The translations under genes were made by a program, and so were the position numbers. The notes beneath the pieces were generated by a model, which did no database searches, had not been told where the DNA came from, and saw nothing but the letters and a program-made list of their open reading frames with translations. From an uncultured Aquimarina sp. (lineage in GTDB: Bacteria; Bacteroidota; Bacteroidia; Flavobacteriales; Flavobacteriaceae): a DNA stretch of 64,000 bases. This document shows, one piece after another, positions 11,724 to 22,167 of the stretch. Within the stretch, counting starts at the first letter, position 1, and every line of letters starts with the position of its first letter. The stretch spans positions 1 to 64,000 of the forward strand of contig CANMLG010000059.1 in assembly GCA_947498765.1 (NCBI GenBank), in the 5' to 3' direction.

Positions 11724-14700
11724 TTATTCTTCTAAACGAATGTCTAAACCAAGTCCTTTTAGTTCATGCATTAATACATTGAACGATTCTGGAATTCCTG
11801 GTTCTGGCATTGGTTCACCTTTAACTATACTTTCGTAAGTTTTGGCTCTTCCAATAACATCATCAGATTTTACAGTTAAAATTTCACGCAATGTACTTGA
11901 TGCTCCATAGGCTTCAAGTGCCCAAACTTCCATTTCTCCAAAACGCTGACCTCCAAATTGAGCTTTACCTCCTAATGGTTGTTGTGTAATTAATGAGTAT
12001 GGACCTATTGAACGTGCGTGCATTTTATCATCAACCATGTGACCAAGTTTTAACATGTAGATTACTCCTACTGTTGCTGCTTGATCAAAACGCTGACCTG
12101 TTCCACCATCATATAAGTATGTATGTCCAAATCTTGGTATACCCGCACTATCAGTTAATTCATTAATCTGATCTAATGACGCTCCATCAAAAATTGGAGT
12201 AGCATATTTTTGACCTAATTTTTGACCTGCCCAACCTAATACAGTTTCATAAATTTGACCAATATTCATACGAGAAGGTACCCCTAATGGATTCAGTACA
12301 ATATCAACTGGTGTTCCATCTTCAAGGAATGGCATATCTTCTTGACGAACTATACGAGCAACAATACCTTTGTTACCATGACGCCCTGCCATTTTATCTC
12401 CTACTTTAAGCTTTCGCTTTTTAGCTACATAAATTTTAGCTAATTTTAAGATACCTGCTGGTAATTCATCTCCCACTGAAATCGTGAACTTTTCTCTACG
12501 CAGATTACCTTGCAGATCATTTTCTTTGATTTTATAGTTATGAAGTAAATCAGCTACCATTTCATTCAGCTCATTATCTGTAGTCCATACCCCTTTTGTC
12601 AAATGTGAATAATCATCAATACTATTCAACATTTTTAGGGTATATTTTTTACCTTTTGGCAATACTTCTTCCCCTAAATCATTGGATACACCTTGCGAAG
12701 TTTTACCTCCAACAATAGTAAAAAGCTTATCAATTAATTGATTTTTTAAACTTTCAAACTTAACATCATATTTAGCTTCAAGCTTAGAAATATCTTCTTT
12801 ATCCTGTGCACGCTTACGCTTGTCTTTTACCGCTCTTGAGAATAATTTTTTATCAATTACTACCCCATGTAATGATGGAGAAGCTTTTAATGACGCATCT
12901 TTAACATCACCTGCTTTATCTCCAAAAATGGCACGCAATAATTTTTCTTCAGGAGTTGGATCACTTTCCCCTTTTGGAGTAATTTTTCCAATTAATATAT
13001 CACCAGGTTTCACCTCTGCACCAACACGGATCATTCCATTTTCGTCCAAGTCCTTAGTAGCCTCTTCCGATACATTTGGAATATCATTAGTTAATTCTTC
13101 GTTACCTAATTTTGTATCTCTAACTTCTAATGAATATTCATCAATATGTATTGAAGTAAAAATATCTTCCCTTACTACTTTTTCAGAAATTACAATCGCA
13201 TCCTCAAAGTTATATCCTTTCCATGGCATGAAGGCTACTTTCATATTACGTCCTAAAGCAAGTTCCCCTGCTTCAGTTGCATAACCCTGACATAACACTT
13301 GTCCTTTAGATACACGATCACCCTCTTTAATAATAGGCTTTAAGTTGATACTTGTCCCTTGGTTTGTTTTACGGAACTTAATTAAATCATATGATTTAGA
13401 GTCTGAATCAAAACTTACTAATTGATCTTCTTCAGTACGATCATATTTGATAATAATTTTTTCTGCATCAACATACTCTACAACACCAGCTCCTTCAGCA
13501 TTAATCAATACACGAGAATCCGAAGCTACCTGACGTTCAAGACCTGTTCCAACTATAGGAGAGTCAACTCGTAATAAAGGTACAGCCTGACGCATCATGT
13601 TTGACCCCATCAATGCACGGTTGGCATCATCGTGTTCCAAGAAAGGAATCAACGAAGCCGATATAGATGATATTTGATTTGGTGCTACATCAGTATAATG
13701 AATATTCATAGGATCTTCCACTGGAAAATCTCCCTCTTCACGAGCAATTACTTTATCTGTAGTAATTTTTCCACTTTCATCCATTGGAATGTTTGCTTGC
13801 GCAATTTTCATTCCTTCTTCTTCTTCAGCACTTAAATACCTTGGCACAGACTCTAAATCCACCTGACCCTCTGTTACCTTTCGATAAGGAGTCTCAATGA
13901 ATCCCATACTATTTACTTTAGCATATACTGAAAGTGAAGAAATCAAACCAATATTCGGTCCTTCAGGAGTTTCAATAGGACATAAACGACCATAATGTGT
14001 ATAGTGAACATCTCGCACCTCGAAACCAGCACGCTCTCTTGATAAACCACCTGGTCCAAGAGCCGATAAACGACGCTTATGCGTAATCTCAGCTAATGGA
14101 TTGGTTTGATCCATAAATTGAGATAACTGGTTAGTTCCAAAGAACGAATTAATTACCGATGATAATGTTTTTGCATTAATCAAATCTATAGGCGTAAACA
14201 CCTCGTTATCACGAACATTCATTCGTTCACGAATAGTACGTGCCATACGTGCTAAACCTACTCCAAATTGTTGTGATAATTGCTCCCCTACGGTACGTAC
14301 ACGACGATTAGATAAGTGATCAATATCATCAATTTCAGCTTTTGAGTTTATTAACTCAATAAGATATTTTACAATTGTTATGATATCCTCTTTGGTAAGC
14401 ACTTGCTTATCCATTGCAATATCTAATTGTAATTTTTTATTCATTCTATAACGACCAACTTCACCTAAGTTATAACGCTGATCCGAAAAGAATAATTTAT
14501 CAATAATACCACGTGCAGTTTCCTCATCAGGCGGTTCTGCATTACGTAGTTGTCTATAAATATGTTCTACTGCTTCCTTTTCAGAGTTTGTTGGATCTTT
14601 TTGAAGTGTATTATGAATAATTGCATAATCACCTTTTTCATTATCCTCTTTATGAAGCAAAATTGTTTTTACTCCACTCTCTAAAATTTCTTCAATATGT

Positions 14701-15536
14701 TCTTTTTCTAAAATTGTATCACGATCTAATACAATTTCATTACGCTCAATTGATACCACTTCACCAGTATCCTCATCTACGAAATCCTCATGCCATGTAT
14801 TTAATACACGAGCAGCTAATTGGCGTCCTAATACTTTTTTAATTCCAGATTTTGATACCTTAACTTCCTCTGCAAGGTCAAAAATCTCTAATATATCTTT
14901 ATCTCGTTCAAATCCGATAGCACGGAATAACGTGGTTACAGGTAATTTCTTTTTACGATCAATATACGCATACATAACGCTATTGATATCTGTTGCAAAT
15001 TCAATCCATGATCCTTTGAAAGGGATTACACGGGCAGAATACAACTTAGTACCGTTTGCATGAAATGACTGTCCAAAGAACACCCCTGGCGAACGGTGTA
15101 ACTGAGAAACAACTACTCGTTCAGCTCCATTTATACAAAATGTACCACTTGGAGTCATATAAGGTATAGTACCCAAATACACATCCTGTACAATAGTTTC
15201 AAAATCCTCATGTTCAGGATCGGTACAATATAATTTTAAACGCGCTTTTAATGGAACACTATAAGTTAACCCTCTTTCAATACACTCTTGTAAATCGTAA
15301 CGTGGAGGATCAACAAAATAATCTAAAAATTCAAGTACGAACTGATTACGTGTGTCCGTGATTGGAAAGTTTTCCATGAAGGTATTATACAATCCTTCAT
15401 TCCCTCTCTCTTCTGATTTCGTTTCTAATTGAAAGAAATCCTGGAAAGACTTAATTTGAATATCCAATAAATCTGGATAAGCAGGGATGTTCTTTACAGA
15501 AGAAAAATTTAATCTTTCAGTTTGCGTTGCTGACAT
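11724..15536 (-). CDS. rpoB: DNA-directed RNA polymerase subunit beta
   Basis: A 1,270-residue beta subunit. The rifampicin-pocket region reads [19 protein letters not shown] followed by [12 protein letters not shown], the wild-type arrangement. The C-terminal part includes [14 protein letters not shown] and the [21 protein letters not shown] stretch typical of beta. The start is ATG 15536 ([11 protein letters not shown]); a TTG one codon upstream is not needed. The 292-bp gap to rplL holds a strong hairpin (15770-15806) and, on the same strand, a TATTTTTG sequence that could be a minus-7 box, so rpoB may have a promoter of its own besides read-through from rplL. Confidence 0.99.
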   Translation of the reverse strand: MSATQTERLNFSSVKNIPAYPDLLDIQIKSFQDFFQLETKSEERGNEGLYNTFMENFPITDTRNQFVLEFLDYFVDPPRYDLQECIERGLTYSVPLKARLKLYCTDPEHEDFETIVQDVYLGTIPYMTPSGTFCINGAERVVVSQLHRSPGVFFGQSFHANGTKLYSARVIPFKGSWIEFATDINSVMYAYIDRKKKLPVTTLFRAIGFERDKDILEIFDLAEEVKVSKSGIKKVLGRQLAARVLNTWHEDFVDEDTGEVVSIERNEIVLDRDTILEKEHIEEILESGVKTILLHKEDNEKGDYAIIHNTLQKDPTNSEKEAVEHIYRQLRNAEPPDEETARGIIDKLFFSDQRYNLGEVGRYRMNKKLQLDIAMDKQVLTKEDIITIVKYLIELINSKAEIDDIDHLSNRRVRTVGEQLSQQFGVGLARMARTIRERMNVRDNEVFTPIDLINAKTLSSVINSFFGTNQLSQFMDQTNPLAEITHKRRLSALGPGGLSRERAGFEVRDVHYTHYGRLCPIETPEGPNIGLISSLSVYAKVNSMGFIETPYRKVTEGQVDLESVPRYLSAEEEEGMKIAQANIPMDESGKITTDKVIAREEGDFPVEDPMNIHYTDVAPNQISSISASLIPFLEHDDANRALMGSNMMRQAVPLLRVDSPIVGTGLERQVASDSRVLINAEGAGVVEYVDAEKIIIKYDRTEEDQLVSFDSDSKSYDLIKFRKTNQGTSINLKPIIKEGDRVSKGQVLCQGYATEAGELALGRNMKVAFMPWKGYNFEDAIVISEKVVREDIFTSIHIDEYSLEVRDTKLGNEELTNDIPNVSEEATKDLDENGMIRVGAEVKPGDILIGKITPKGESDPTPEEKLLRAIFGDKAGDVKDASLKASPSLHGVVIDKKLFSRAVKDKRKRAQDKEDISKLEAKYDVKFESLKNQLIDKLFTIVGGKTSQGVSNDLGEEVLPKGKKYTLKMLNSIDDYSHLTKGVWTTDNELNEMVADLLHNYKIKENDLQGNLRREKFTISVGDELPAGILKLAKIYVAKKRKLKVGDKMAGRHGNKGIVARIVRQEDMPFLEDGTPVDIVLNPLGVPSRMNIGQIYETVLGWAGQKLGQKYATPIFDGASLDQINELTDSAGIPRFGHTYLYDGGTGQRFDQAATVGVIYMLKLGHMVDDKMHARSIGPYSLITQQPLGGKAQFGGQRFGEMEVWALEAYGASSTLREILTVKSDDVIGRAKTYESIVKGEPMPEPGIPESFNVLMHELKGLGLDIRLEE

Positions 15537-15769
15537 CAATGGATAGAATTAAATTATCAAAATAATTAGTATGTTGTGGGCTATCAAAAATCAAAAGAAA
15601 ACTACTCACGCAGTTTTGTTTTAAGTTACGATAGTTTTTACTAACACACAAAACACAAAACATAATATTGTCTTATGCAAAAATATTGAGCAATAATGCC
15701 CGTTATATAGTTAAATAACTTATTAGTTAAATAACAACATACAAAACCTAAGTTTTATATACACAAAAT

Positions 15770-15806
15770 GGTTTAGACCACTGAGAACAAACTCAGGGCC
15801 TAAACC
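15770..15806 (-). terminator. hairpin after rplL, probable attenuator of rpoBC read-through
   Basis: On the transcribed strand GGTTTAGGCC-CTGAG pairs with CTCAG-TGG-TCTAAACC around a 6-nt loop, with one bulged base and one wobble, followed by ATTTTGTG. The downstream U-tract is poor, so partial termination is plausible. In E. coli an attenuator lies at the same place, between rplL and rpoB. The equivalence here is inference. Confidence 0.6.
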
Positions 15807-15828
15807 TTTGTGATTTTAATATTAAAGC

Positions 15829-16206
15829 TTACTTAAGCTCTACTTCAGCACCAGCTTCTTCTAATTGAGCTTTTAATGCTTCTGCTTCATCTTTAGCAAT
15901 ACCTTCTTTGATGTTACTTGGAGCATCATCAACTAATCCTTTAGCTTCTTTAAGACCTAAACCAGTTAATTCTTTAACCAATTTAACTACTGCTAATTTA
16001 GAACCTCCTGCTGCTTTTAATACAACATCAAATTCAGTTTTTTCTTCAGCATCGTCTCCACCTGCTGCTCCACCACCTGCTGCTACAGCTACCGCTGCTG
16101 CTGCTGGCTCAATACCATACTCCTCTTTAAGGATATCTGCTAATTCGTTTACTTCCTTAACAGTTAAGTTTACTAATTGTTCTGCGAAATCTTTTAAATC
16201 TGCCAT
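15829..16206 (-). CDS. rplL: 50S ribosomal protein L7/L12
   Basis: A 125-residue bL12 stalk protein: N-terminal dimerisation and L10-binding helix ([15 protein letters not shown]), an alanine/glycine-rich hinge near residues 34-50, and the C-terminal factor-binding domain containing [20 protein letters not shown]. Multiple copies bind L10 and recruit EF-Tu, EF-G and other GTPases. It follows rplJ by 60 nt, the conserved order. Confidence 0.98.
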   Translation of the reverse strand: MADLKDFAEQLVNLTVKEVNELADILKEEYGIEPAAAAVAVAAGGGAAGGDDAEEKTEFDVVLKAAGGSKLAVVKLVKELTGLGLKEAKGLVDDAPSNIKEGIAKDEAEALKAQLEEAGAEVELK

Positions 16207-16266
16207 TTTCTATCGTTTTAAATAGTTTTATATAATATAATAATTGTGCGCACACGCTAGTGTTAT

Positions 16267-16782
16267 CTATTTCTCAGATAACGTTTTAAGGATACCAGCT
16301 AATTTACCTCCACTTGACTTAAGAGCAGACACAACATTTTTAGCTGGAGATTGTAACAATCCAACAATTTCACCAATAACTTCTTCCTTAGACTTGATAT
16401 TAACAAGTGTTTCTAAGTTGTCATCACCAACAAAAATTGCCGACTCAACAAAAGCTCCTTTTAACAAAGGCTTTTCAGATTTCTTACGAAATTCTTTAAT
16501 TACTTTTGCTGGTCCATTACCAGTTTCAGAAAACATGATTGAAGTATTACCTACCAATGTAGCTGGTAACTCACCAAAATCCTTATCTGAAGCTTCCATT
16601 GCTTTTGCAAGCAATGTGTTTTTCACTACTGAAAGTGATACGTTAGCTTTAAAACAAGCTCTACGTAAATTTGAAGTCGTTCCTGCATCTAATCCAGAAA
16701 TATCAGCAATATAAATATTACTGTTTTCAGCCAACTGTGCAGTTAAGTTTTCAATTACTATTGATTTTTCTTCTCTTGTCAT
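16267..16782 (-). CDS. rplJ: 50S ribosomal protein L10
   Basis: A 171-residue uL10 stalk-base protein. MTREEKSIVIENLTAQLAEN followed by YIADISGLDAG is the typical N-terminus and the C-terminal helix carries the L12 dimers. It lies 15 nt downstream of rplA. In other bacteria L10(L12)4 represses this operon by binding its leader; no leader structure was identified here. Confidence 0.97.
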   Translation of the reverse strand: MTREEKSIVIENLTAQLAENSNIYIADISGLDAGTTSNLRRACFKANVSLSVVKNTLLAKAMEASDKDFGELPATLVGNTSIMFSETGNGPAKVIKEFRKKSEKPLLKGAFVESAIFVGDDNLETLVNIKSKEEVIGEIVGLLQSPAKNVVSALKSSGGKLAGILKTLSEK

Positions 16783-16797
16783 AATCGTTATTCTTAA

Positions 16798-17493
16798 TTA
16801 CCCAGCAAAAGCCTTTGTATCCAACTGAATTCCAGGACTCATTGTACTTGAAATGTACGCTGATTTTATATATACTCCTTTTGCCGCCTGAGGTTTTAAC
16901 TTCACTAAAGTACTTACTAGTTCATTAATATTTCCCTCTAATTTATCAGCATCAAATGATGCTTTTCCTACAGCCGCATGCACTATACCAGTTTTATCAA
17001 CTTTGAAGTCAATTTTACCAGCTTTCACATCAGATACCGCCTTAGCAACATCCATAGTAACTGTTCCAGTTTTAGGGTTTGGCATTAAACCACGAGGACC
17101 TAACACTCTACCCAATGGACCTAATTTCCCCATTACCGAAGGCATGGTTACAATTACATCAACATCAGTCCAACCTGCTTTAATTTTAGCCAGATACTCA
17201 TCCAAACCAACAAAATCAGCACCTGCTGCTTTCGCCTCTTCTTCTTTATCCGGAGTAACTAAAGCTAATACTTTAACATCCTTACCTGTACCATGTGGCA
17301 AAGTAACCACACCACGTACCATTTGATTTGCTTTTCTAGGATCTACATTCAACCTTACTGCTATGTCAACAGAGGCATCAAAGTTTACAGTCGACACTTC
17401 CTTTACCAAAGAAGCTGCTTCTGCAATAGTATACGCTTTGCTAGCATCTACCTTAGCGCGCGTATCTTTTTGTTTTTTTGTCAATTTTGCCAT
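16798..17493 (-). CDS. rplA: 50S ribosomal protein L1
   Basis: A 231-residue uL1 protein that forms the L1 stalk for E-site tRNA release. The family signature region around [20 protein letters not shown] is present. It sits 19 nt after rplK in the conserved rplK-rplA pair. In other bacteria L1 autoregulates this pair. Length and reading frame are normal. Confidence 0.98.
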   Translation of the reverse strand: MAKLTKKQKDTRAKVDASKAYTIAEAASLVKEVSTVNFDASVDIAVRLNVDPRKANQMVRGVVTLPHGTGKDVKVLALVTPDKEEEAKAAGADFVGLDEYLAKIKAGWTDVDVIVTMPSVMGKLGPLGRVLGPRGLMPNPKTGTVTMDVAKAVSDVKAGKIDFKVDKTGIVHAAVGKASFDADKLEGNINELVSTLVKLKPQAAKGVYIKSAYISSTMSPGIQLDTKAFAG

Positions 17494-17512
17494 GATTTTC
17501 TATTTAAAAAGA

Positions 17513-17950
17513 TTAAGATGGCGCATCGCCTTTAACATTAATACCCATTGAACGAGCGGTACCTGCCATCATTCTCATTGCTGACTCGATAGTAAACGCA
17601 TTCAAATCAGGCATTTTATCTTCCGCGATAACTTTTAACTGATCCCAAGTAACCGTAGCTACTTTTTTTCTATTAGGTTCTCCTGAACCTTTTTTTATTT
17701 TTGCTGCTTCCAATATTTGAACTGCTGCAGGAGGAGTTTTTATTACGAAATCAAAAGATTTATCTTTATATACCGTAATTGCCACTGGTAATACTTTACC
17801 AGCCTTATCCTGAGTTCTACCATTGAATTGCTTACAGAATTCCATGATATTAACCCCAGCAGCACCCAAAGCAGGTCCAACAGGTGGAGATGGATTTGCC
17901 GCCCCACCACGTACTTGTAGTTTTACAACCTTACTTACTTCTTTTGCCAT
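17513..17950 (-). CDS. rplK: 50S ribosomal protein L11
   Basis: A 145-residue uL11 of the GTPase-associated centre. It shows the N-terminal [21 protein letters not shown] motif region with conserved prolines that bind thiostrepton-class drugs, and the C-terminal rRNA-binding domain ending [13 protein letters not shown]. It starts 82 nt after nusG. It also senses uncharged tRNA together with RelA-type enzymes in other bacteria. Confidence 0.98.
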   Translation of the reverse strand: MAKEVSKVVKLQVRGGAANPSPPVGPALGAAGVNIMEFCKQFNGRTQDKAGKVLPVAITVYKDKSFDFVIKTPPAAVQILEAAKIKKGSGEPNRKKVATVTWDQLKVIAEDKMPDLNAFTIESAMRMMAGTARSMGINVKGDAPS

Positions 17951-18032
17951 TTTTAAAAATAATTATTGAAATTGCATTGTTTCAGTGGAAGCTCAGAAAA
18001 AACACAACTCCGATATAAAATAAAATAGTTAT

Positions 18033-18584
18033 TTAAACTTTTTCTACTTGCATATAACTTAACTCTAAAGGCGTTTTTCTTCCAAAAATTTTCACCATCA
18101 CTTCAAGCTTACGCTTTTCTTCATTCACCTTTTCTACCGTACCATTAAACCCATTAAAAGGACCATCAATAACCTTCACAGTCTCTCCTTCAGTGTAAGG
18201 TATAGCAACATTATCAACCTTTATAGCCAACTCATCTACCTTACCTAACATTCTATTCACCTCAGATTTCCTTAACGGAACAGGATCTCCACCCTTAACT
18301 TCCCCTAAGAAACCAATTACCCCATTTATAGATTTAATAATATGCGGCACCTCACCAGATAAATTAGCCTCAACCATAATGTAACCCGGAAAATAAACTC
18401 TTTCTTTATTCACCTTTTTCCCATTACGCACCTGAACCACTTTTTCCGTAGGCACCAAAACTTGATCAACAAAATCATCCAAACCTTGCTGAGAAATTTC
18501 ACGTTCTATATAATCTTTTACTTTATTCTCTTGACCACTAACAGCACGCACAACGTACCATTTCTTAATGTTAGAATCAGCCAT
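18033..18584 (-). CDS. nusG: transcription termination/antitermination protein NusG
   Basis: A 183-residue NusG: N-terminal NGN domain starting KKWYVVRAVSGQENKVK, with FPGYIMVEA in the middle, and a C-terminal KOW domain (VKVIDGPFNGFNGTVEKVNEE). It binds RNA polymerase and couples it to the ribosome or Rho. ATG 18584 (MADSN) is preferred over an in-frame GTG at 18593 that overlaps the secE stop codon. Confidence 0.97.
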   Translation of the reverse strand: MADSNIKKWYVVRAVSGQENKVKDYIEREISQQGLDDFVDQVLVPTEKVVQVRNGKKVNKERVYFPGYIMVEANLSGEVPHIIKSINGVIGFLGEVKGGDPVPLRKSEVNRMLGKVDELAIKVDNVAIPYTEGETVKVIDGPFNGFNGTVEKVNEEKRKLEVMVKIFGRKTPLELSYMQVEKV

Positions 18585-18592
18585 AACGCGCA

Positions 18593-18790
18593 CTACTGTT
18601 TAACTAGATTAAAGTACTGCTCTATCACTTTACTAAACGCAGTATCAACACCCCAAATAGCCAATGAAAACAAGACAGAAAACACAACAACGATAACCGT
18701 TAAACGTTGCGCCTCAGCCCTAGGAGTCCAAGAAACATTATTCTTTAATTCCGAAAAGGATTCTGTTATATAATTTACTATTCCTGCCAT
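18593..18790 (-). CDS. secE: preprotein translocase subunit SecE
   Basis: A 65-residue SecE with one C-terminal transmembrane helix (LTVIVVVFSVLFSLAIWGVD) preceded by the amphipathic segment that ends in VSWTPRAEAQR, the family signature. It stabilises SecY in the inner membrane. Start ATG 18790 (MAGIVNYITES) is chosen. A GTG at 18808 would lie inside tRNA-Trp and is rejected. The start is 15 nt downstream of the tRNA, as in many bacteria. Confidence 0.96.
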   Translation of the reverse strand: MAGIVNYITESFSELKNNVSWTPRAEAQRLTVIVVVFSVLFSLAIWGVDTAFSKVIEQYFNLVKQ

Positions 18791-18805
18791 GTTGCTTAGT
18801 ATTTG

Positions 18806-18878
18806 CACGGGTTGCGAGGCTCGAACTCACGACACCTGGTTTTGGAGACCAGTGCTCTACCAACTGAGCTAAACCCGT
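18806..18878 (-). tRNA. trnW: tRNA-Trp (CCA)
   Basis: A 73-nt cloverleaf: acceptor ACGGGTT/AACCCGT with discriminator G, D-loop AGCTCAGTTGGTAGAGC, anticodon loop CTCCAAA (CCA) and T-arm GTTCGAG. No CCA is encoded. It heads the secE-nusG-rpl-rpo transcript. Confidence 0.97.
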
Positions 18879-18920
18879 CTATTTTACACTCCACACTAAA
18901 ATCCTATTTTAATGGGTGTG

Positions 18921-18948
18921 CAAAAATATAAATTTTTATTTAAAACAA
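18921..18948 (-). promoter_or_regulatory. promoter for tRNA-Trp-secE-nusG-rpl-rpo
   Basis: The minus-7 box TATTTTTG (18921-18928, on the minus strand) lies 17 nt from a minus-33 TTG (18946-18948), matching the Bacteroidota consensus TTG-N17-23-TAnnTTTG. It sits directly downstream of the tuf terminator and 42 nt before tRNA-Trp. Confidence 0.65.
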
Positions 18949-18952
18949 GCAA

Positions 18953-18977
18953 GGTATTCTAAAAAAATTAGAATACC
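18953..18977 (-). terminator. terminator after tuf
   Basis: A perfect 10-bp stem (GGTATTCTAA/TTAGAATACC) with a 5-nt loop, followed on the transcribed strand by TTGCTTGTTTT. It separates the tRNA-tuf unit from the tRNA-Trp-secE unit. Confidence 0.7.
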
Positions 18978-19006
18978 CATGCTTTATTTTATTCACATCA
19001 ACGAAA

Positions 19007-20194
19007 TTAGTCAAGGATTTCAGTTACCTGACCAGCTCCAACTGTTCTACCACCTTCACGGATAGCAAAACGAAGACCTACATTCATTGCAATAGTCTGA
19101 ATTAATTCAACTGTAATAGTTAAGTTATCTCCAGGCATAACCATTTCAACTCCATCAGGCAACGCAATGTTACCAGTTACATCAGTTGTACGTACGTAAA
19201 ACTGTGGACGGTAGTTATTATGGAATGGAGTATGACGTCCACCTTCTTCTTTTTTAAGGATATACACCTCAGCTTTGAATTTTTTATGTGGAGTTACAGA
19301 TCCAGGCTTAGTAATAACCATCCCTCTTGAAATCTGTGTTTTTTCAATACCTCTTAACAAGATACCTGCGTTATCCCCAGCCTCTCCTCTATCAAGAATC
19401 TGACGGAACATTTCGATACCAGTAATAGTAGAAGTTAACTTCTCTGCACCCATACCAATAATCTCAACAGGATCTCCAGTGTTAGCAATACCAGTTTCGA
19501 TACGCCCAGTAGCTACTGTACCACGTCCAGTAATAGAGAATACATCTTCAATAGGCATCAAGAAATCTTTATCAACCTCTCTTAACGGCTCTTCAATATA
19601 AGCATCAACTTGCGTCATTAATTCCAACACAGTATCAACCCACTTTTGCTCACCATTAAGCGCTCCTAAAGCAGAACCAGCAACTACTGGCGCATTATCA
19701 CCATCATAGTCATAGAAAGAAAGCAAATCTCTAACTTCCATATCTACCAACTCTAACAATTCTTCATCATCCACCATATCAACTTTATTCAAGAAAACAA
19801 CAATACGAGGAATACCTACCTGACGACCCAATAGGATATGCTCACGTGTTTGTGGCATTGGCCCATCAGTTGCAGCTACTACAAGAATAGCTCCATCCAT
19901 TTGCGCAGCTCCAGTTACCATGTTCTTTACGTAATCGGCGTGACCTGGACAGTCAACGTGAGCGTAGTGACGGTTAGCAGTCTGATATTCTACGTGAGAT
20001 GTATTAATTGTAATCCCTCTTTCTTTTTCCTCAGGAGCGTTATCGATAGTATCGAAATCTCTAGCTTCAGAAAGACCTGCATCTGCTAATACTTTAGTAA
20101 TTGCAGCAGTTAAAGTTGTTTTACCGTGATCTACGTGTCCGATAGTACCGATATTCAAGTGTGGTTTCGAACGATCAAAAGTTCCCTTTGCCAT
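19007..20194 (-). CDS. tuf: elongation factor Tu
   Basis: A 395-residue EF-Tu that delivers aminoacyl-tRNA to the ribosome. G1 [10 protein letters not shown] (residues 18-27), the effector loop with [15 protein letters not shown]3 DCPGHADY, and G4 NKVDMVDD are intact. The C-terminal [13 protein letters not shown] is standard. It lies directly after tRNA-Thr(GGT), so it is probably processed from a tRNA-tuf precursor, as in E. coli tufB. It is the only tuf in the window. Confidence 0.99.
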   Translation of the reverse strand: MAKGTFDRSKPHLNIGTIGHVDHGKTTLTAAITKVLADAGLSEARDFDTIDNAPEEKERGITINTSHVEYQTANRHYAHVDCPGHADYVKNMVTGAAQMDGAILVVAATDGPMPQTREHILLGRQVGIPRIVVFLNKVDMVDDEELLELVDMEVRDLLSFYDYDGDNAPVVAGSALGALNGEQKWVDTVLELMTQVDAYIEEPLREVDKDFLMPIEDVFSITGRGTVATGRIETGIANTGDPVEIIGMGAEKLTSTITGIEMFRQILDRGEAGDNAGILLRGIEKTQISRGMVITKPGSVTPHKKFKAEVYILKKEEGGRHTPFHNNYRPQFYVRTTDVTGNIALPDGVEMVMPGDNLTITVELIQTIAMNVGLRFAIREGGRTVGAGQVTEILD

Positions 20195-20255
20195 AATGAA
20201 TGTTATTTAATTCTAATTTTATTTTTAGTAAAAGTAATTTGTTCTACACAGTTTG

Positions 20256-20327
20256 AGCCAATGACGAGATTTGAACTCGTGACCTCTTCCTTACCAAGGA
20301 AACGCTCTACCCCTGAGCTACACCGGC
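20256..20327 (-). tRNA. trnT: tRNA-Thr (GGT)
   Basis: A 72-nt cloverleaf: acceptor GCCGGTG/CATTGGC with two G-U pairs, anticodon loop TTGGTAA (GGT), T-loop GTTCAAA. It lies 61 nt upstream of tuf, equivalent to thrT of E. coli. Confidence 0.96.
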
Positions 20328-20390
20328 ATGATGCAACGTGAGTTACTTATATAGACATAGAACCACACCAAGTGCAGTTCTATATCGTTG

Positions 20391-20463
20391 AGCGGGAGAC
20401 CGGGTTCGAACCGGCGACATTCAGCTTGGAAGGCTGACGCTCTACCAACTGAGCTACTCCCGC
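20391..20463 (-). tRNA. trnG: tRNA-Gly (TCC)
   Basis: A 73-nt cloverleaf: acceptor GCGGGAG/CTCCCGC, anticodon loop CTTCCAA (TCC), T-loop GTTCGAA. Just upstream, 20463-20487 forms an imperfect hairpin (CCTTTATT/AATAAAGG) and a TATATTTG minus-7-like box lies at 20491-20498 without a clear minus-33, so a secondary promoter is possible. Confidence 0.97.
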
Positions 20464-20519
20464 CTTTATTCATAAACCAATAAAGGCTTGCAAATATATG
20501 TAATTATTTTTGAAAAAAG

Positions 20520-20601
20520 TGGGAAGAGCAGGATTCGAACCTGCGAAGTTAAAAACAGCAGATTTACAGTCTGCCCTCGTTGGCCGCTTGAGTATCTTCC
20601 C
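20520..20601 (-). tRNA. trnY: tRNA-Tyr (GTA)
   Basis: An 82-nt class II tRNA with a long variable arm: acceptor GGGAAGA/TCTTCCC, discriminator A, anticodon loop CTGTAAA (GTA), T-loop GTTCGAA. It is the counterpart of tyrU in the E. coli cluster. Confidence 0.97.
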
Positions 20602-20652
20602 AAAATCAATATTTCAAAAAATAAAGGCTATTAAAAACCTTTGTTAAAAAAG

Positions 20653-20726
20653 AGCCGATAGAGGGACTCGAACCCACGACCTGCTGATTACAAATCAGCT
20701 GCTCTAGCCAGCTGAGCTATATCGGC
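20653..20726 (-). tRNA. trnT: tRNA-Thr (TGT)
   Basis: A 74-nt cloverleaf: acceptor GCCGATA/TATCGGC, anticodon loop TTTGTAA (TGT), T-loop GTTCGAG. It is the first gene of the tRNA-tuf transcript, equivalent to thrU. Confidence 0.97.
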
Positions 20727-20758
20727 TTTTTTACCGTTTAGCACTTTTAAAAAAGCAC

Positions 20759-20809
20759 CCCGTTATTGCTAACGGGATGCAAATATATAACTGTTTTACG
20801 ATTCACCAA
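20759..20809 (-). promoter_or_regulatory. promoter and leader hairpin of the tRNA-tuf operon
   Basis: Minus-33 TTG (20807-20809), 19-nt spacer and minus-7 TATATTTG (20780-20787) fit the consensus exactly. Immediately downstream lies a perfect 7-bp hairpin, CCCGTTA/TAACGGG, at 20759-20776, near the predicted start of the transcript. Confidence 0.75.
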
Positions 20810-20828
20810 AACTTTTTTAAAAAAAATT

Positions 20829-21134
20829 TCAAACTAATCTCATTTTTTGCTTCTCTTTAAATTTCATCAACTGACGCTCCAAACTACTAAGACACTGATC
20901 AACACCCTCTTCAAATGTTTTATATGTCTTTTTCGCCACAAATTCACCTCCCGGTATATTTAATAAAATTTCTGTTTTTTTATTTTCTTTAGCACTTGTA
21001 TTTTGAACTTTCATAAAAACTTCCGCAGAAATAATCTTACTAAAGTGCCCCTCTAACTTGGTTAATTTTTCTTTCGTAAACGAAACTAACTTTTGATCTA
21101 CATTAAAATTTACAGACTGAACATTTACTTTCAT
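20829..21134 (-). CDS. hpf: short ribosome hibernation promoting factor (HPF/RaiA family)
   Basis: A 101-residue protein of the RaiA/HPF fold (MKVNVQSVNFNVDQKLVSF). It retains a basic surface and the KKTYKTFEEGVDQCLSSLERQL segment, and lacks the long C-terminal dimerisation domain, so it is a short HPF. It inactivates 70S ribosomes during slow growth. The start is ATG 21134; longer in-frame extensions overlap xerC and do not look like protein. It lies 37 nt downstream of xerC on the same strand. Confidence 0.92.
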   Translation of the reverse strand: MKVNVQSVNFNVDQKLVSFTKEKLTKLEGHFSKIISAEVFMKVQNTSAKENKKTEILLNIPGGEFVAKKTYKTFEEGVDQCLSSLERQLMKFKEKQKMRLV

Positions 21135-21171
21135 ACACATTATATTTAAGATTAGACAATGCGCACCCGTT

Positions 21172-22068
21172 TTAAACCTTCTTGTTTCGAGGATGAGATT
21201 TCTTATAGACCTCCGCCAACTCTGCAATATTATTATGCGTATACACTTGAGTTGCCGCCAAGCTCGAATGCCCCAACAATTCTTTAACAGAATTCAAATC
21301 CGCTCCATTCTTCAATAAATGAGTCGCAAAAGAATGCCGCAATATATGTGGACTTTTATTGTTTTTAACAGATACCTTACCAAAGTATGAATTAATTAAG
21401 CGAAAGACAAAATTTTCATAAATTTTAACACCCTTATTTGTCAAAAATAAAGGACTCGAAATTTCAGCAACATAACGCACTTTATATTCATCAATATAAC
21501 GCGAAAGCAAATCAACTGTAACACCTAATAAGGGCACAATACGCTCTTTATTTCGCTTACCTAACACCTTTAAGGTATTAGAAAAAAGATCCACACTACC
21601 CAATGTTAACCCTATCAATTCCGCCCTACGCAAACCTGTTACATATAATATTTCGATAATTATACGATCGCGTAATTTGCAAAAGTCATCCAAATCTTTT
21701 TCAAACAAATCAAACACCTCACTCACCTCCCCTTCTGAAAATGGCAACTTTGCCTTCAACTCCATTTTTAACGGCTTATGCTTCACCAATGGATTCACCT
21801 GAATTACATCTGTTTTTTGAAGAAATAAATAAAATGCTTTTAATGAAGCCACCTTACGATTAATACTTCGATTTGAAACCCCCAACTCTACCAACGAAAC
21901 AATCCACTGCCGAATTTCAGGATAATTTACTTTTTTTAAATCCACAACACCATACTCAGCTTCATAAAACAAAACAAAAGCCTCAATATCCGCCCCATAA
22001 GCCTTAACCGTCAATTCAGAACAATTACGCTCCAATAACATATAATCCTTAAACTGATCTATCAACAT
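21172..22068 (-). CDS. xerC: tyrosine recombinase XerC
   Basis: A 298-residue site-specific recombinase that resolves chromosome dimers at dif. The N-terminal SAM-like DNA-binding domain covers about residues 1-90 and the catalytic domain follows. Catalytic residues are visible: Arg147 (GLRRAE), Lys171 (GKRNKER), His241 and Arg244 ([12 protein letters not shown]), His267 (LGHSS) and nucleophile Tyr276 (TQVYTH). ATG 22068 is used; an upstream GTG at 22074 is rejected. No integron or phage features flank it, so it is the housekeeping enzyme rather than an integrase. Confidence 0.93.
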   Translation of the reverse strand: MLIDQFKDYMLLERNCSELTVKAYGADIEAFVLFYEAEYGVVDLKKVNYPEIRQWIVSLVELGVSNRSINRKVASLKAFYLFLQKTDVIQVNPLVKHKPLKMELKAKLPFSEGEVSEVFDLFEKDLDDFCKLRDRIIIEILYVTGLRRAELIGLTLGSVDLFSNTLKVLGKRNKERIVPLLGVTVDLLSRYIDEYKVRYVAEISSPLFLTNKGVKIYENFVFRLINSYFGKVSVKNNKSPHILRHSFATHLLKNGADLNSVKELLGHSSLAATQVYTHNNIAELAEVYKKSHPRNKKV

Positions 22069-22095
22069 ACACACAAGTTAACACAAACCTTTTAA

Positions 22096-22129
22096 ACAAA
22101 AAAAAGCCCTACTCTTTTTGAGTAAGGCT
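22096..22129 (-). terminator. rpsU terminator
   Basis: Stem AGCCTTACTC/GAGTAGGGCT with one G-U pair and loop AAAAA, followed by a run of T on the transcribed strand. It lies between the rpsU stop and the xerC start, so rpsU is essentially monocistronic. Confidence 0.88.
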
Positions 22130-22167
22130 ATATATTTATATCACAAAGACGTTGTTACACAAACGAC

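Noticed and set aside
18791-18808. Upstream GTG start for secE
   Set aside because: It lies within the 3' end of tRNA-Trp; the ATG at 18790 gives the standard SecE length.
18953-18977. TTCTAA/TTAGAA stem after tuf as a Fur box
   Set aside because: The spacing is that of a hairpin with a 5-nt loop, not 7-1-7, and it sits at a transcript end rather than over a promoter core.
21172-22068. Phage or integron integrase
   Set aside because: Length, motifs and neighbourhood (rpsU, hpf) fit housekeeping XerC, with no attachment site or phage genes.
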